A stretch of 6,481 bases of DNA from Ferroglobus sp. (GTDB lineage Archaea; Halobacteriota; Archaeoglobi; Archaeoglobales; Archaeoglobaceae): the NCBI GenBank assembly GCA_015520115.1, contig WAQS01000280.1:1-6481 (forward strand), read 5' to 3'. Below are positions 1-5,295 of this stretch, one piece after another (within the stretch, counting starts at the first letter, position 1; each line of letters opens with the position of its first letter). The notes under the pieces are model-generated. The model saw only the letters and a program-made list of their open reading frames with translations, did no database searches and had not been told where the DNA came from. The translations under genes and the position numbers were made by a program.

Positions 1-331
1 CTCCAGACACCTTCAAATATTTTGCAAAGCAAACTTCTATCGCGACATCCTTCTCTGCTGCCAGCTTCACGGTTGTGTAGTCCAGCTCCCTTTCAATTGA
101 ATCCAGAAGTACGAACACTTTCTTTCTCATTACAGCCAACCTGTTTACCTCAACTTTCGGACTCAGCACCCCTATGAACCCGGAATACTTCCTGAGCTTC
201 GAAGTCAGCTCCTTGGTTGAAGTGGCGTAGATCATACAGCCTTGGATGTACTTTTCAGTCTCTCCGAAAACAACGCAGTCGTCAAAGCCTTCAAGCAAGT
301 ACTCTGGCTCGAATCGAAGAAAATCCATCAT
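1..331 (-). CDS. rnp3: RNase P protein component 3 (Rpp30 family), 3' end outside window
   Basis: This is the N-terminal 110 codons of a gene running off the left edge. Members of the family are the archaeal counterpart of Rpp30, a TIM-barrel-like protein subunit of RNase P, which removes 5' leaders from pre-tRNA. The translation starts [13 protein letters not shown]. Near its visible end it reads LDYTTVKLAAEKDVAIEV, which fits the conserved Rpp30 block (Asp, then a helix with a (K/R)LA motif, then VA(I/L)E). Context supports this: it is the last visible gene of an L15e-COG1325-rnp3 operon. Two adjacent ATG codons (331-329 and 328-326) overlap the TGA of the upstream gene. An AAGGGG stretch at 334-339 lies 2 bases from the first and 5 from the second, so the second may be the true start. 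The family call rests on context plus one motif and is therefore not certain. Confidence 0.75.
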   Translation of the reverse strand, partial: MMDFLRFEPEYLLEGFDDCVVFGETEKYIQGCMIYATSTKELTSKLRKYSGFIGVLSPKVEVNRLAVMRKKVFVLLDSIERELDYTTVKLAAEKDVAIEVCFAKYLKVSG

Positions 332-774
332 AGCCCCTTTTCGATCAACTCCTTTGCGGCAGCTATGAACTTCTCTCTTTTTGAGGGGTAGGTAACTAAT
401 TTAACCTTTACAGCTATGCAGTCCCCTCCATAGGCTAATTCGAGCTTTCCTTGGTAGGCTTTTTGTTTGTCTACCCTTATGTGCAAAACCCCGAATTCGT
501 CGACGATGTCCTCAACCAAATTCAAAAGCAAATCCCGGTCTTCGAGTTTTTCGATGAAATAGTTCCAGAACTCTTTTATTCTCCTTCTATCCTCTACGGG
601 AACTTCTAAAAACTTTATCGGATTTCCGTAATGTCCTTTAGCTTCTGAAACAAAAATTTCGAATTCAAAAGGAAAAAGGGTGGAAATCGCTTCACCAACT
701 TTTTCCTTATCCTCGGTTGAGTGGACTATCGCTGAGACGGTGATTCTCTCAACTTTCCAAGTTCGCTTACTCAT
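328..774 (-). CDS. COG1325 RNA-binding protein (putative exosome-associated)
   Basis: A 148-residue protein that I recognise as the archaeal COG1325 / PF01877 family, described as RNA-binding proteins predicted from gene context to associate with the exosome. Motifs supporting this are an N-terminal beta strand ([17 protein letters not shown]), a central GHYGNPI at about residues 47-53, and the C-terminal [16 protein letters not shown] block at about 98-113. The length is normal for the family. The start ATG lies inside the end of the L15e gene (8-base overlap). It is preceded by AAAGGAG at 785-779, still within L15e coding sequence, so translation is probably coupled. Its TGA overlaps the start of rnp3. 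Biochemical function is not shown by the sequence; a role in RNA processing is inferred from family and neighbours. Confidence 0.85.
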   Translation of the reverse strand: MSKRTWKVERITVSAIVHSTEDKEKVGEAISTLFPFEFEIFVSEAKGHYGNPIKFLEVPVEDRRRIKEFWNYFIEKLEDRDLLLNLVEDIVDEFGVLHIRVDKQKAYQGKLELAYGGDCIAVKVKLVTYPSKREKFIAAAKELIEKGL

Positions 775-1354
775 CCTTCTCCTTTCTGAAGTTTGCCCTA
801 AGGCTCGGTCTTACCTTCTCAGCTCCTCTTCCCTTCCTTCTAAGACCTCTCGATTTTCTTCCCGCTGAAGTTAAACCACGGAAAACCCTACCCCTCTGCT
901 TGGCTATCCTTGAAAGTTCGGGATCCGACAATATTGCCGGGTGACTTCTGTCAATTAGGATTACCTCGAACCACTTGTACCTTCCGTCTTCTCCTACCCA
1001 GTAGGAGTTCACGACTTCGCAGTTCGGGAACTTCCTTGCAGCTCTTTCTTCGGCTATCCACTGCAAGCTCTTCTTCGGAGTTTTCCTGTTCACCATTAGG
1101 TTCTTCGTCTTTCTACCCTTGTTGGGTCTTGTAGCCCTTCTTCCCCCCCTTCTGATCCTAACTCTGACAACGATTACTCCCTTCTTCGCTTTGTAGCCTA
1201 AAGCCCTCGCCCTGTCCAGTCTCGTTGGTCTTTCTATTCTTACCACTGCCGGCTCCCTTCTCCACTTCTGCAATCTTTCCCACATCAGCTTACCTACGTA
1301 ACCTTCCCAAGGTCTCTTCCAAGCTTCTCTTATGAAAGCGTACATCGACTTCAT
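767..1354 (-). CDS. rpl15e: 50S ribosomal protein L15e
   Basis: A 195-residue archaeal/eukaryotic-type large-subunit ribosomal protein. Diagnostic segments are the N-terminus [18 protein letters not shown], the highly basic [18 protein letters not shown] stretch near the middle, [15 protein letters not shown], and the C-terminal [18 protein letters not shown] tail. Length and the Lys/Arg-rich composition are as expected. The reading frame stays open upstream to 1636, but the real start is 1354: homology begins there, and GGAGGAGAGA sits just upstream (1366-1357) with 7 bases between GGAGG and the ATG. A further in-frame ATG at 1345 is less likely because archaeal L15e proteins carry a few residues before SMY. 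It is the first gene of the operon with the COG1325 gene and rnp3, and its TAA lies beyond the start of the next gene. Confidence 0.97.
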   Translation of the reverse strand: MKSMYAFIREAWKRPWEGYVGKLMWERLQKWRREPAVVRIERPTRLDRARALGYKAKKGVIVVRVRIRRGGRRATRPNKGRKTKNLMVNRKTPKKSLQWIAEERAARKFPNCEVVNSYWVGEDGRYKWFEVILIDRSHPAILSDPELSRIAKQRGRVFRGLTSAGRKSRGLRRKGRGAEKVRPSLRANFRKEKDE

Positions 1355-1356
1355 TT

Positions 1357-1366
1357 TCTCTCCTCC
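1357..1366 (-). promoter_or_regulatory. Shine-Dalgarno site of rpl15e
   Basis: GGAGGAGAGA read on the minus strand, a strong match to the archaeal anti-Shine-Dalgarno. GGAGG ends 7 bases before the ATG at 1354. It decides the L15e start against the longer open frame that reaches 1636. Confidence 0.85.
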
Positions 1367-1398
1367 ATTAGCGTGATCAGGAGTTGTTAGCAGATTCG

Positions 1399-1408
1399 CT
1401 ATAAAAAT
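1399..1408 (-). promoter_or_regulatory. Probable TATA box of the rpl15e operon
   Basis: The minus strand reads ATTTTTATAG, an A/T-rich archaeal TATA-type element. A start site about 25-27 bases downstream would fall near 1377, giving a short leader of roughly 20 bases that contains the Shine-Dalgarno site. Position and spacing are plausible, but the start site has not been mapped. Confidence 0.55.
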
Positions 1409-1482
1409 GTTGTCCAGTTGCCGTTGACCCTGAAAATGTTTTAAGGAGATGATAGACTTTCGAGATAAAAAATCTTGAGAAA

Positions 1483-1738
1483 ATGGAGTCTTCGTTTGAG
1501 GTGAGAATAAAGAGAGTTTACGAATTGAGAAAGTGGTTTTCCACGATCCTTCCAAGTGGGAGGAATTCAGAAGAAAATACAGAGAGGAGTTGGAAAGAAA
1601 TAGAGAAACCTTGGAAAGGCTAATCGAAATAGTCAAAGAAAAAAGAAGAAAGTGACTCTGCTTTACTCAGCCAGAAGTCCGAAGTACAACAACGCGGTTG
1701 TGCTGTTGGAGATAGTTGAGGAAATGCTTGAAGGTTGA
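1483..1738 (+). pseudogene. Decayed DUF488 (YeaO-like) gene
   Basis: Three pieces of a DUF488-family protein lie in consecutive order but in three different frames. Piece 1 (from ATG 1483) reads [14 protein letters not shown], the family N-terminus, and then jumps directly to LRKWF, the motif that normally lies about 35-40 residues further on. Piece 2 (1542-1652) reads [17 protein letters not shown] and continues to KEKRR. Piece 3 (1652-1738) reads [20 protein letters not shown] and ends MLEG before TGA at 1736. DUF488 proteins such as E. coli YeaO are about 115-120 residues with the order KRVYD, GYR.LVDRLWPRG, ELRK.FH, TLLYSAK, N.A.VL. Here the whole LVDRLWPRG core is missing and two frameshifts follow, so no functional product is expected. 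The family has no firmly assigned biochemical role. In the first frame only about 46 residues can be made before TAA at 1621. Confidence 0.85.
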
Positions 1739-1756
1739 CGAAACATCGAGACAAAA

Positions 1757-1764
1757 CTTTATAT
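1757..1764 (+). promoter_or_regulatory. TATA box for the acyl-CoA synthetase alpha gene (leaderless)
   Basis: CTTTATAT centred about 26 bases before the ATG at 1787, preceded by the purine/A-rich GACAAAA that could serve as BRE. At the usual 25-27 base spacing transcription would begin at or next to the start codon. No Shine-Dalgarno is visible between this box and the ATG, which fits a leaderless mRNA. Confidence 0.65.
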
Positions 1765-1786
1765 CTTCCTTTCAAAACTTTCACCA

Positions 1787-3166
1787 ATGAAAATCGAGAA
1801 CTTCCAGAGGCTGTTTTACCCGAAAAGCGTCGCAGTAATTGGAGCAACAAAAAATCCGAAGAAAATGGGGTTTCATGCATTGAGCAGTCTTGTAAAAACG
1901 TTCAAGGGAAAAATATACGCTGTAAATCCCAACTACGATGAGATACTCGGAGTGAGGGCTTATAAGAGCATTAAAGATCTGCCTGAAACTCCGGACTTGG
2001 CTATTCTTGCGGTGCCAAGGGATGCGATATACGATAGCGTGAAAGAGCTGCTTGAGATAGGTTGCAGAGCTTTCGTGATAATATCTGCTGGTTTCAGGGA
2101 GGCTGAGATAGCCGATGGGGAGGAGTTACATAAAAGATTGAGAGAACTCGTTGAGAGCTATAATGCTGTGGTTATAGGTCCGAACACGTTTGGGATGGTG
2201 AACTTAAAAGCGGATTTAAACGCGAGCTTTACTCCAGCTTTAAGTTTTTTGAAGAAAGGGGATATAGCTCTTGTAAGTCAGAGCGGAGGAGTTTGTCATT
2301 TAATTGCTCCTTACTCTATGAGGGAGGGAATAGGCTTTAGCAAGATCGTCGGGTTGGGGAACAGGCTTAACGTGGACTTCTACGACATGCTTGAGTACTT
2401 GAAGGATGATAAAGAGACGAAAAGCGTAGCCTTATACATAGAGGGAATAGACGAGCCGAAGAAGTTGTGTGAGAAAATTAGAGAGGTAAGTAGGGTAAAA
2501 CCGATAGTGGCTATGAAGGCTGGAAGATTCGAGAAAGCTGATAAAGCTTCCAAGTCCCACACTGGATCTTTAGCCGGAAATTACAAGCTCTACGTTTCTG
2601 CTTTAAAGCAGTACGGGGCTGTTGTAGCTGAGGATTTAGTCGAGCTTGTATCTTTTGCGAAAGCCTTGGCTATGCAGAAGCCGATGAAGGGGGATAGGGT
2701 TGCGGTAATCTCCCTTGTTGCCGGACTTGGGATGGTCGCTTCAGATTACTGCGAGCTTAAAGGTTTAAAGCTAACGAAGTTCACCGAGGAGACGCAGAAG
2801 CAAATCTACGAGATTCTTCCTCCCTACACGATAAGGGACAATCCCATCGATCTCGGTTTTGTAGCTAACGATACGGAAACCTGCGGAGAAGTTATTGAGC
2901 TTGCTGTGAGTGATGAAAACGTAGATGGAGCGGTGATAAACTACATATTCTCATGGTCGGAGGAGTTTCTTGAAGTGCCAACTAAAGCGATAATTAAAGC
3001 TTCAAGGGAAAAACCGCTGACAATGTGCCTGAATTACCCACCGGGTATTTGGGATGACGTGAAAGAGGAGCTTGAGAGTAACGGCGTTCCTGTCTTCTCA
3101 ACCCCAGAAATAGCTGCAAAATCTCTCTGGGCTTTGAGGGAGTACGAGAGGAGAATTAGAGAATGA
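1787..3166 (+). CDS. ADP-forming acyl-CoA synthetase, alpha subunit
   Basis: A 459-residue protein of the NDP-forming acyl-CoA synthetase family, close in length to the separate alpha subunit of archaeal acetate-CoA ligase (ADP-forming). The family converts acyl-CoA + ADP + Pi to acid + ATP + CoA, conserving energy. Order: CoA-binding Rossmann domain (VAVIGATKNPKKMG at about 15-28; GPNTFGMVN at 131-139), a succinyl-CoA-ligase-like domain starting at SQSGG (164-168), YIEGI with Glu219, and KSHTGSLAG containing His258. His258 aligns with the phosphohistidine of the family and Glu219 with the glutamate that supports it, so the enzyme looks catalytically competent. It is a divergent subfamily: Thr134 stands where many members have Cys, and GGVCHLIAPYSMREG differs from the usual form. 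The acyl substrate cannot be told. The start is set by the leaderless promoter. It converges on and overlaps the beta-like gene. Confidence 0.9.
   Translation: MKIENFQRLFYPKSVAVIGATKNPKKMGFHALSSLVKTFKGKIYAVNPNYDEILGVRAYKSIKDLPETPDLAILAVPRDAIYDSVKELLEIGCRAFVIISAGFREAEIADGEELHKRLRELVESYNAVVIGPNTFGMVNLKADLNASFTPALSFLKKGDIALVSQSGGVCHLIAPYSMREGIGFSKIVGLGNRLNVDFYDMLEYLKDDKETKSVALYIEGIDEPKKLCEKIREVSRVKPIVAMKAGRFEKADKASKSHTGSLAGNYKLYVSALKQYGAVVAEDLVELVSFAKALAMQKPMKGDRVAVISLVAGLGMVASDYCELKGLKLTKFTEETQKQIYEILPPYTIRDNPIDLGFVANDTETCGEVIELAVSDENVDGAVINYIFSWSEEFLEVPTKAIIKASREKPLTMCLNYPPGIWDDVKEELESNGVPVFSTPEIAAKSLWALREYERRIRE
3156..3166. other. Tail-to-tail overlap of alpha and beta synthetase genes
   Basis: The plus-strand alpha gene ends at TGA 3164-3166 and the minus-strand beta gene ends at TAA 3158-3156, so the last 11 bases are coding on both strands. 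No intergenic space is left for a terminator. Each mRNA must therefore end inside the other gene's antisense strand. Confidence 0.9.
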
Positions 3167-3749
3167 TCCTCGCATCGACCGCCACTATTCCTTTTTCGCT
3201 TGCGATGAGCGGATTAACGTCTGCTTCTTTAACATCCTCTTTTTCAACAAGTTCCGAGAATTTCGTGACGATTTCTACAAGGGAATTCACGTCCAGCTTG
3301 TAATTTCTGAATCCCCTTGCAACTTTGCTGAGTTTCGTCTCTTCTATCATTTCGATAACGTCTCTTCTTTCCAGAGGGAGAACTCTGAAGGACACGTCTT
3401 CAAAAAGTTCAACGAGAGTTCCTCCACAGCCGAGAGCTACGTACTTCCCGAAGAATTCGTCCTCCTTAGCTCCGAGAAAAATTTCAAAGCCTTTAATCAT
3501 TTTTTGAACAACCACTTCTCCATCGAGCTTCCTATAGCATCTTAAAAGTTCTTCGTCGCTTTTCACGTCCAGAAAAACTCCTATCTCAGACTTGTGCTCG
3601 CTAACGTTCGGTTTTATCACGACCGGATATCCTATTTTCTCAGCAGCTCTCATAACCTCCTCTTCGTTCGAGGCGACTAAAGTCTCAACGACCGGAATTT
3701 CGTATTTTTTCAGCAGCTCAAGAGACTCCATCAGATTCAGCATAATCAT
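3156..3749 (-). CDS. ADP-forming acyl-CoA synthetase, beta subunit (ATP-grasp)
   Basis: About 197 residues matching the ATP-grasp beta subunit that binds ADP/ATP in ADP-forming acyl-CoA synthetases. With residues counted from the GTG at 3752, visible landmarks are LELLKKYEIPVVET (about 11-24), EKIGYPVVIKPNV (38-50), EHKSE with His53 (the family HKSD histidine, thought to shuttle phosphate), GCGGTLVE, DVSFRVLPL, DVNPL and the C-terminal VDARIIL. It is shorter than the roughly 230-residue P. furiosus type: the N-terminal extension is absent, and the loop before HKS is shortened, SEHKSE replacing the usual SPQI(I/L)HKSD. Start is ambiguous among GTG 3752, ATG 3749 and ATG 3743; the first two overlap the upstream TGA (GTGATG), so coupling to the Cgi121 gene is likely. 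The obvious partner is the convergent alpha subunit. Confidence 0.87.
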   Translation of the reverse strand: MIMLNLMESLELLKKYEIPVVETLVASNEEEVMRAAEKIGYPVVIKPNVSEHKSEIGVFLDVKSDEELLRCYRKLDGEVVVQKMIKGFEIFLGAKEDEFFGKYVALGCGGTLVELFEDVSFRVLPLERRDVIEMIEETKLSKVARGFRNYKLDVNSLVEIVTKFSELVEKEDVKEADVNPLIASEKGIVAVDARIIL

Positions 3750-4216
3750 CACTTGCTCAGATCGAACAGAACGATCCTCTCCCTAATAAGGAGAGGCAGC
3801 TTTTCCTCTCCGACGATTTCGATCTCTTTTTCCCCTATATCGTAAAGCTTCATTATTCTCTTGACTTTTTCTTCGTCGATCTTCAAAACTTTTTCCTCTT
3901 TAAACCCGAGTTTTTTCAACTCCTCTATGCAGTCTTCCTCGGCAACTACGATAACCTCGTTTCTTCCCTCCTTCAATCCGATTTTTGTGGCATCTCTTAT
4001 CTGTCTTGTGGCGGCAACGTAAAGGAGGACCTCGGTAGAAAAGTTTCTCGCAACTCTTCTTCCTTCGTCCCAAGCTTTCTTCGCTTTTTTCGCTGCAAAC
4101 TCTACAACCTCCTTGTCAAGAACGTATTCAGCGTTTATAAACGTAGCCTCGCAAGGGAGCTTGGAGAGGAAATCTTTCACGTCCTCTATCTCTACAACTC
4201 CTTCAACGACCTTCAT
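3749..4216 (-). CDS. cgi121: KEOPS complex subunit Cgi121
   Basis: A 155-residue member of the Cgi121/TPRKB family. In archaea the KEOPS complex (Kae1, Bud32, Cgi121, Pcc1) transfers threonylcarbamoyl to A37 of ANN-decoding tRNAs; Cgi121 contacts the kinase Bud32 and helps bring in the tRNA 3' end. The signature is the AEYVLDKEVVEFAAKKA helix (about 29-45) followed by RNFSTEVLLYVAATRQI (57-73) and RDATKIGLKEG. The RN..(T/V)E(V/L)LLY..(A/G)TRQI block is characteristic. Length is normal. The start ATG at 4216 overlaps the TGA of the RecA-like gene by the ATGA arrangement, and its own TGA overlaps the start of the beta gene. Both suggest translational coupling within one operon. No other KEOPS gene is in the window. 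Confidence 0.9.
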   Translation of the reverse strand: MKVVEGVVEIEDVKDFLSKLPCEATFINAEYVLDKEVVEFAAKKAKKAWDEGRRVARNFSTEVLLYVAATRQIRDATKIGLKEGRNEVIVVAEEDCIEELKKLGFKEEKVLKIDEEKVKRIMKLYDIGEKEIEIVGEEKLPLLIRERIVLFDLSK

Positions 4217-4908
4217 AACACTCTCATCAGCGATTCCACTCTGATTCCCTTGTCCGTTATGTCGTACCTCAGTATGCTCTTCGGAACTATCGTTGCTTTT
4301 ATCTTTATTATCTTCAACCTCCTTTGAATTTCCGTCTCGACCTCCCTTAGACTGAGTTCTATTACTCCGTCGGCGTAGTGTTTTATTGCGGTCTCTATTT
4401 TCTGGTCGAACATGCCCTTTGTAAAGGTGGCGAGGAAAACGCTGTTCGTTCTTCTCGTCTGGATCGTTATTTTGTTTATGAGTTCTTTAATTTCCTCCCA
4501 TCTGTAGTTTTCAACGAAGTACGTCAGGCTGTTGAGAACGCATCTTTGATGATCGCTCTTAAGCACTTCCTCGGAAACCCTCTTGTAAGGATCTTGAACG
4601 ATCGCTTTTAAATACGTCTTTGCATCTCCCTTCGGGGAGACTTTTGGTGTGAGCAAGTCTACTACATCGAGACCTTCGGGGTTTATTCCAGAGATTATCT
4701 GGATGTTCCTCTTTATCTCCTCCTCTGTTTCTTCGGTGCTTATGTACAGAGCTTTTTCTCCCCTCTTTAATCCCTCGGCTACGAAGTGGTAAGTGAAGTA
4801 ATCAGCTCCAGCTCCCGGGTCTTCAAGTAAAACGATGAAACTTCCAGCAGGAAAACCTCCGCCAAGCTGAGAATCTAAACTCAGTATTCCGGTTGAAAGC
4901 CTTTCCAT
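4213..4908 (-). CDS. RecA/KaiC-like protein with degenerate Walker motifs
   Basis: A 231-residue protein with the layout of a single-domain archaeal RecA/KaiC-like (RAD55-type) ATPase. It begins RLSTGILSLDSQLGGGFPAGS, the typical TGI..LD..LGGG.P.GS opening. The P-loop position reads EDPGAGADYF (29-38), so the essential Walker A Lys is Ala35 and the following Thr/Ser is Asp36. The Walker B position reads RCVLNSLTYF (122-131), with Asn126 replacing the usual Asp of DSLT. The STEET glutamates (59-60) and the late RRLKIIKIKA block with ITDKGIRV near the C-terminus are retained. ATP hydrolysis is therefore unlikely; nucleotide binding or partner binding remains possible. GGTGATC (4917-4911) supports the start at 4908. 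It is first in the operon with cgi121 and the beta subunit. Biological role unknown. Confidence 0.8.
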   Translation of the reverse strand: MERLSTGILSLDSQLGGGFPAGSFIVLLEDPGAGADYFTYHFVAEGLKRGEKALYISTEETEEEIKRNIQIISGINPEGLDVVDLLTPKVSPKGDAKTYLKAIVQDPYKRVSEEVLKSDHQRCVLNSLTYFVENYRWEEIKELINKITIQTRRTNSVFLATFTKGMFDQKIETAIKHYADGVIELSLREVETEIQRRLKIIKIKATIVPKSILRYDITDKGIRVESLMRVL

Positions 4909-4910
4909 TC

Positions 4911-4917
4911 GATCACC
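4911..4917 (-). promoter_or_regulatory. Shine-Dalgarno site of the RecA-like gene
   Basis: GGTGATC on the minus strand, which matches the 3' half of the full archaeal Shine-Dalgarno AGGAGGTGATCC. It sits 2 bases before the ATG, as expected for pairing with this inner part of the 16S tail. It implies a leadered transcript, unlike hisI on the other side. Confidence 0.6.
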
Positions 4918-4950
4918 CTGAGAAAATTTTTACTAAACTCCTCAGCATAA

Positions 4951-4958
4951 TTTATAAA
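4951..4958. promoter_or_regulatory. Palindromic TATA box shared by divergent promoters
   Basis: TTTATAAA is a perfect palindrome in the 72-base gap between the RecA-like gene and hisI. On the plus strand its centre is about 26 bases before the hisI ATG, giving a leaderless start. On the minus strand a start about 26 bases away would fall near 4929, leaving a leader of about 20 bases that includes the Shine-Dalgarno site. I see no other good TATA at the right distance for either gene. Orientation would have to be set by flanking BRE sequence. Confidence 0.6.
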
Positions 4959-4980
4959 CCTTACTTGCAAAACCTTAACG

Positions 4981-5295
4981 ATGAACCTTAAGTTCAACGA
5001 AAAAGGACTCATCCCGGTTGTTGTTCAAGATGCAAAAACGAAGGAGGTGTTAATGTTAGCTTACGCTAATGAAGAGGCTTTAAAACGCACAATTAAGACG
5101 GGTTACGCTCATTACTTCAGCAGAAGTAGAAAGAAGCTCTGGATGAAGGGCGAAGAGTCGGGAAACGTTCAAAAGGTTGTGGAGGTAAGGGTTGATTGTG
5201 ATGGGGATGCGATTCTTTATCTTGTGGAGCAGAAGGGTGTTGCTTGTCACACCGGCAATTACTCTTGCTTTTTCAGGAAGCTGGAGGAGGTCTGA
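4981..5295 (+). CDS. hisI: Phosphoribosyl-AMP cyclohydrolase (histidine biosynthesis)
   Basis: A 104-residue HisI, the zinc- and magnesium-dependent cytosolic enzyme that opens the adenine ring of phosphoribosyl-AMP in the third step of histidine synthesis. Landmarks are [20 protein letters not shown] (11-30), [19 protein letters not shown] (44-62), DCDGDA with Asp72, Asp74 and Asp76 (metal), and [10 protein letters not shown] with Cys89 and Cys96, which with Cys73 form the expected zinc site. All key residues are present. It is the stand-alone form without a HisE domain and lies at the short end of the family. The ATG follows the divergent TATA at leaderless spacing with no Shine-Dalgarno. 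The TGA abuts the ATG of the next gene. No other his gene is in the window. Confidence 0.96.
   Translation: MNLKFNEKGLIPVVVQDAKTKEVLMLAYANEEALKRTIKTGYAHYFSRSRKKLWMKGEESGNVQKVVEVRVDCDGDAILYLVEQKGVACHTGNYSCFFRKLEEV
5283..5290 (+). promoter_or_regulatory. Shine-Dalgarno site of the PIN-ATPase gene, inside hisI
   Basis: GGAGGAGG within the last codons of hisI, followed by 5 bases (TCTGA) and then ATG at 5296. This strong site lets the downstream gene be translated from the hisI transcript and fixes its start. Confidence 0.85.

Noticed and set aside
1360..1383. Possible hairpin in the L15e leader (CTCCT at 1383-1379 pairing with AGGAG of the Shine-Dalgarno) for autoregulation
   Set aside because: Only 5 base pairs, and the predicted transcription start near 1377 would leave the upstream arm outside the mRNA.
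1483..1623. A functional 46-residue small protein starting at the DUF488 ATG
   Set aside because: Only its first 19 residues match DUF488; the rest is out-of-frame sequence whose other frame encodes the conserved family motif, so a remnant is the simpler reading.
1355..1636. Open frame extending L15e upstream by about 94 residues
   Set aside because: The extra residues are low-complexity Ser/Leu-rich, antisense to the DUF488 remnant, and lie upstream of a strong Shine-Dalgarno and the conserved L15e N-terminus.
1620..1941. Minus-strand open frame 1620-1880 and plus-strand open frame 1735-1941
   Set aside because: They are shadows across the pseudogene and the alpha gene start, with no recognisable motifs and no ribosome binding site.
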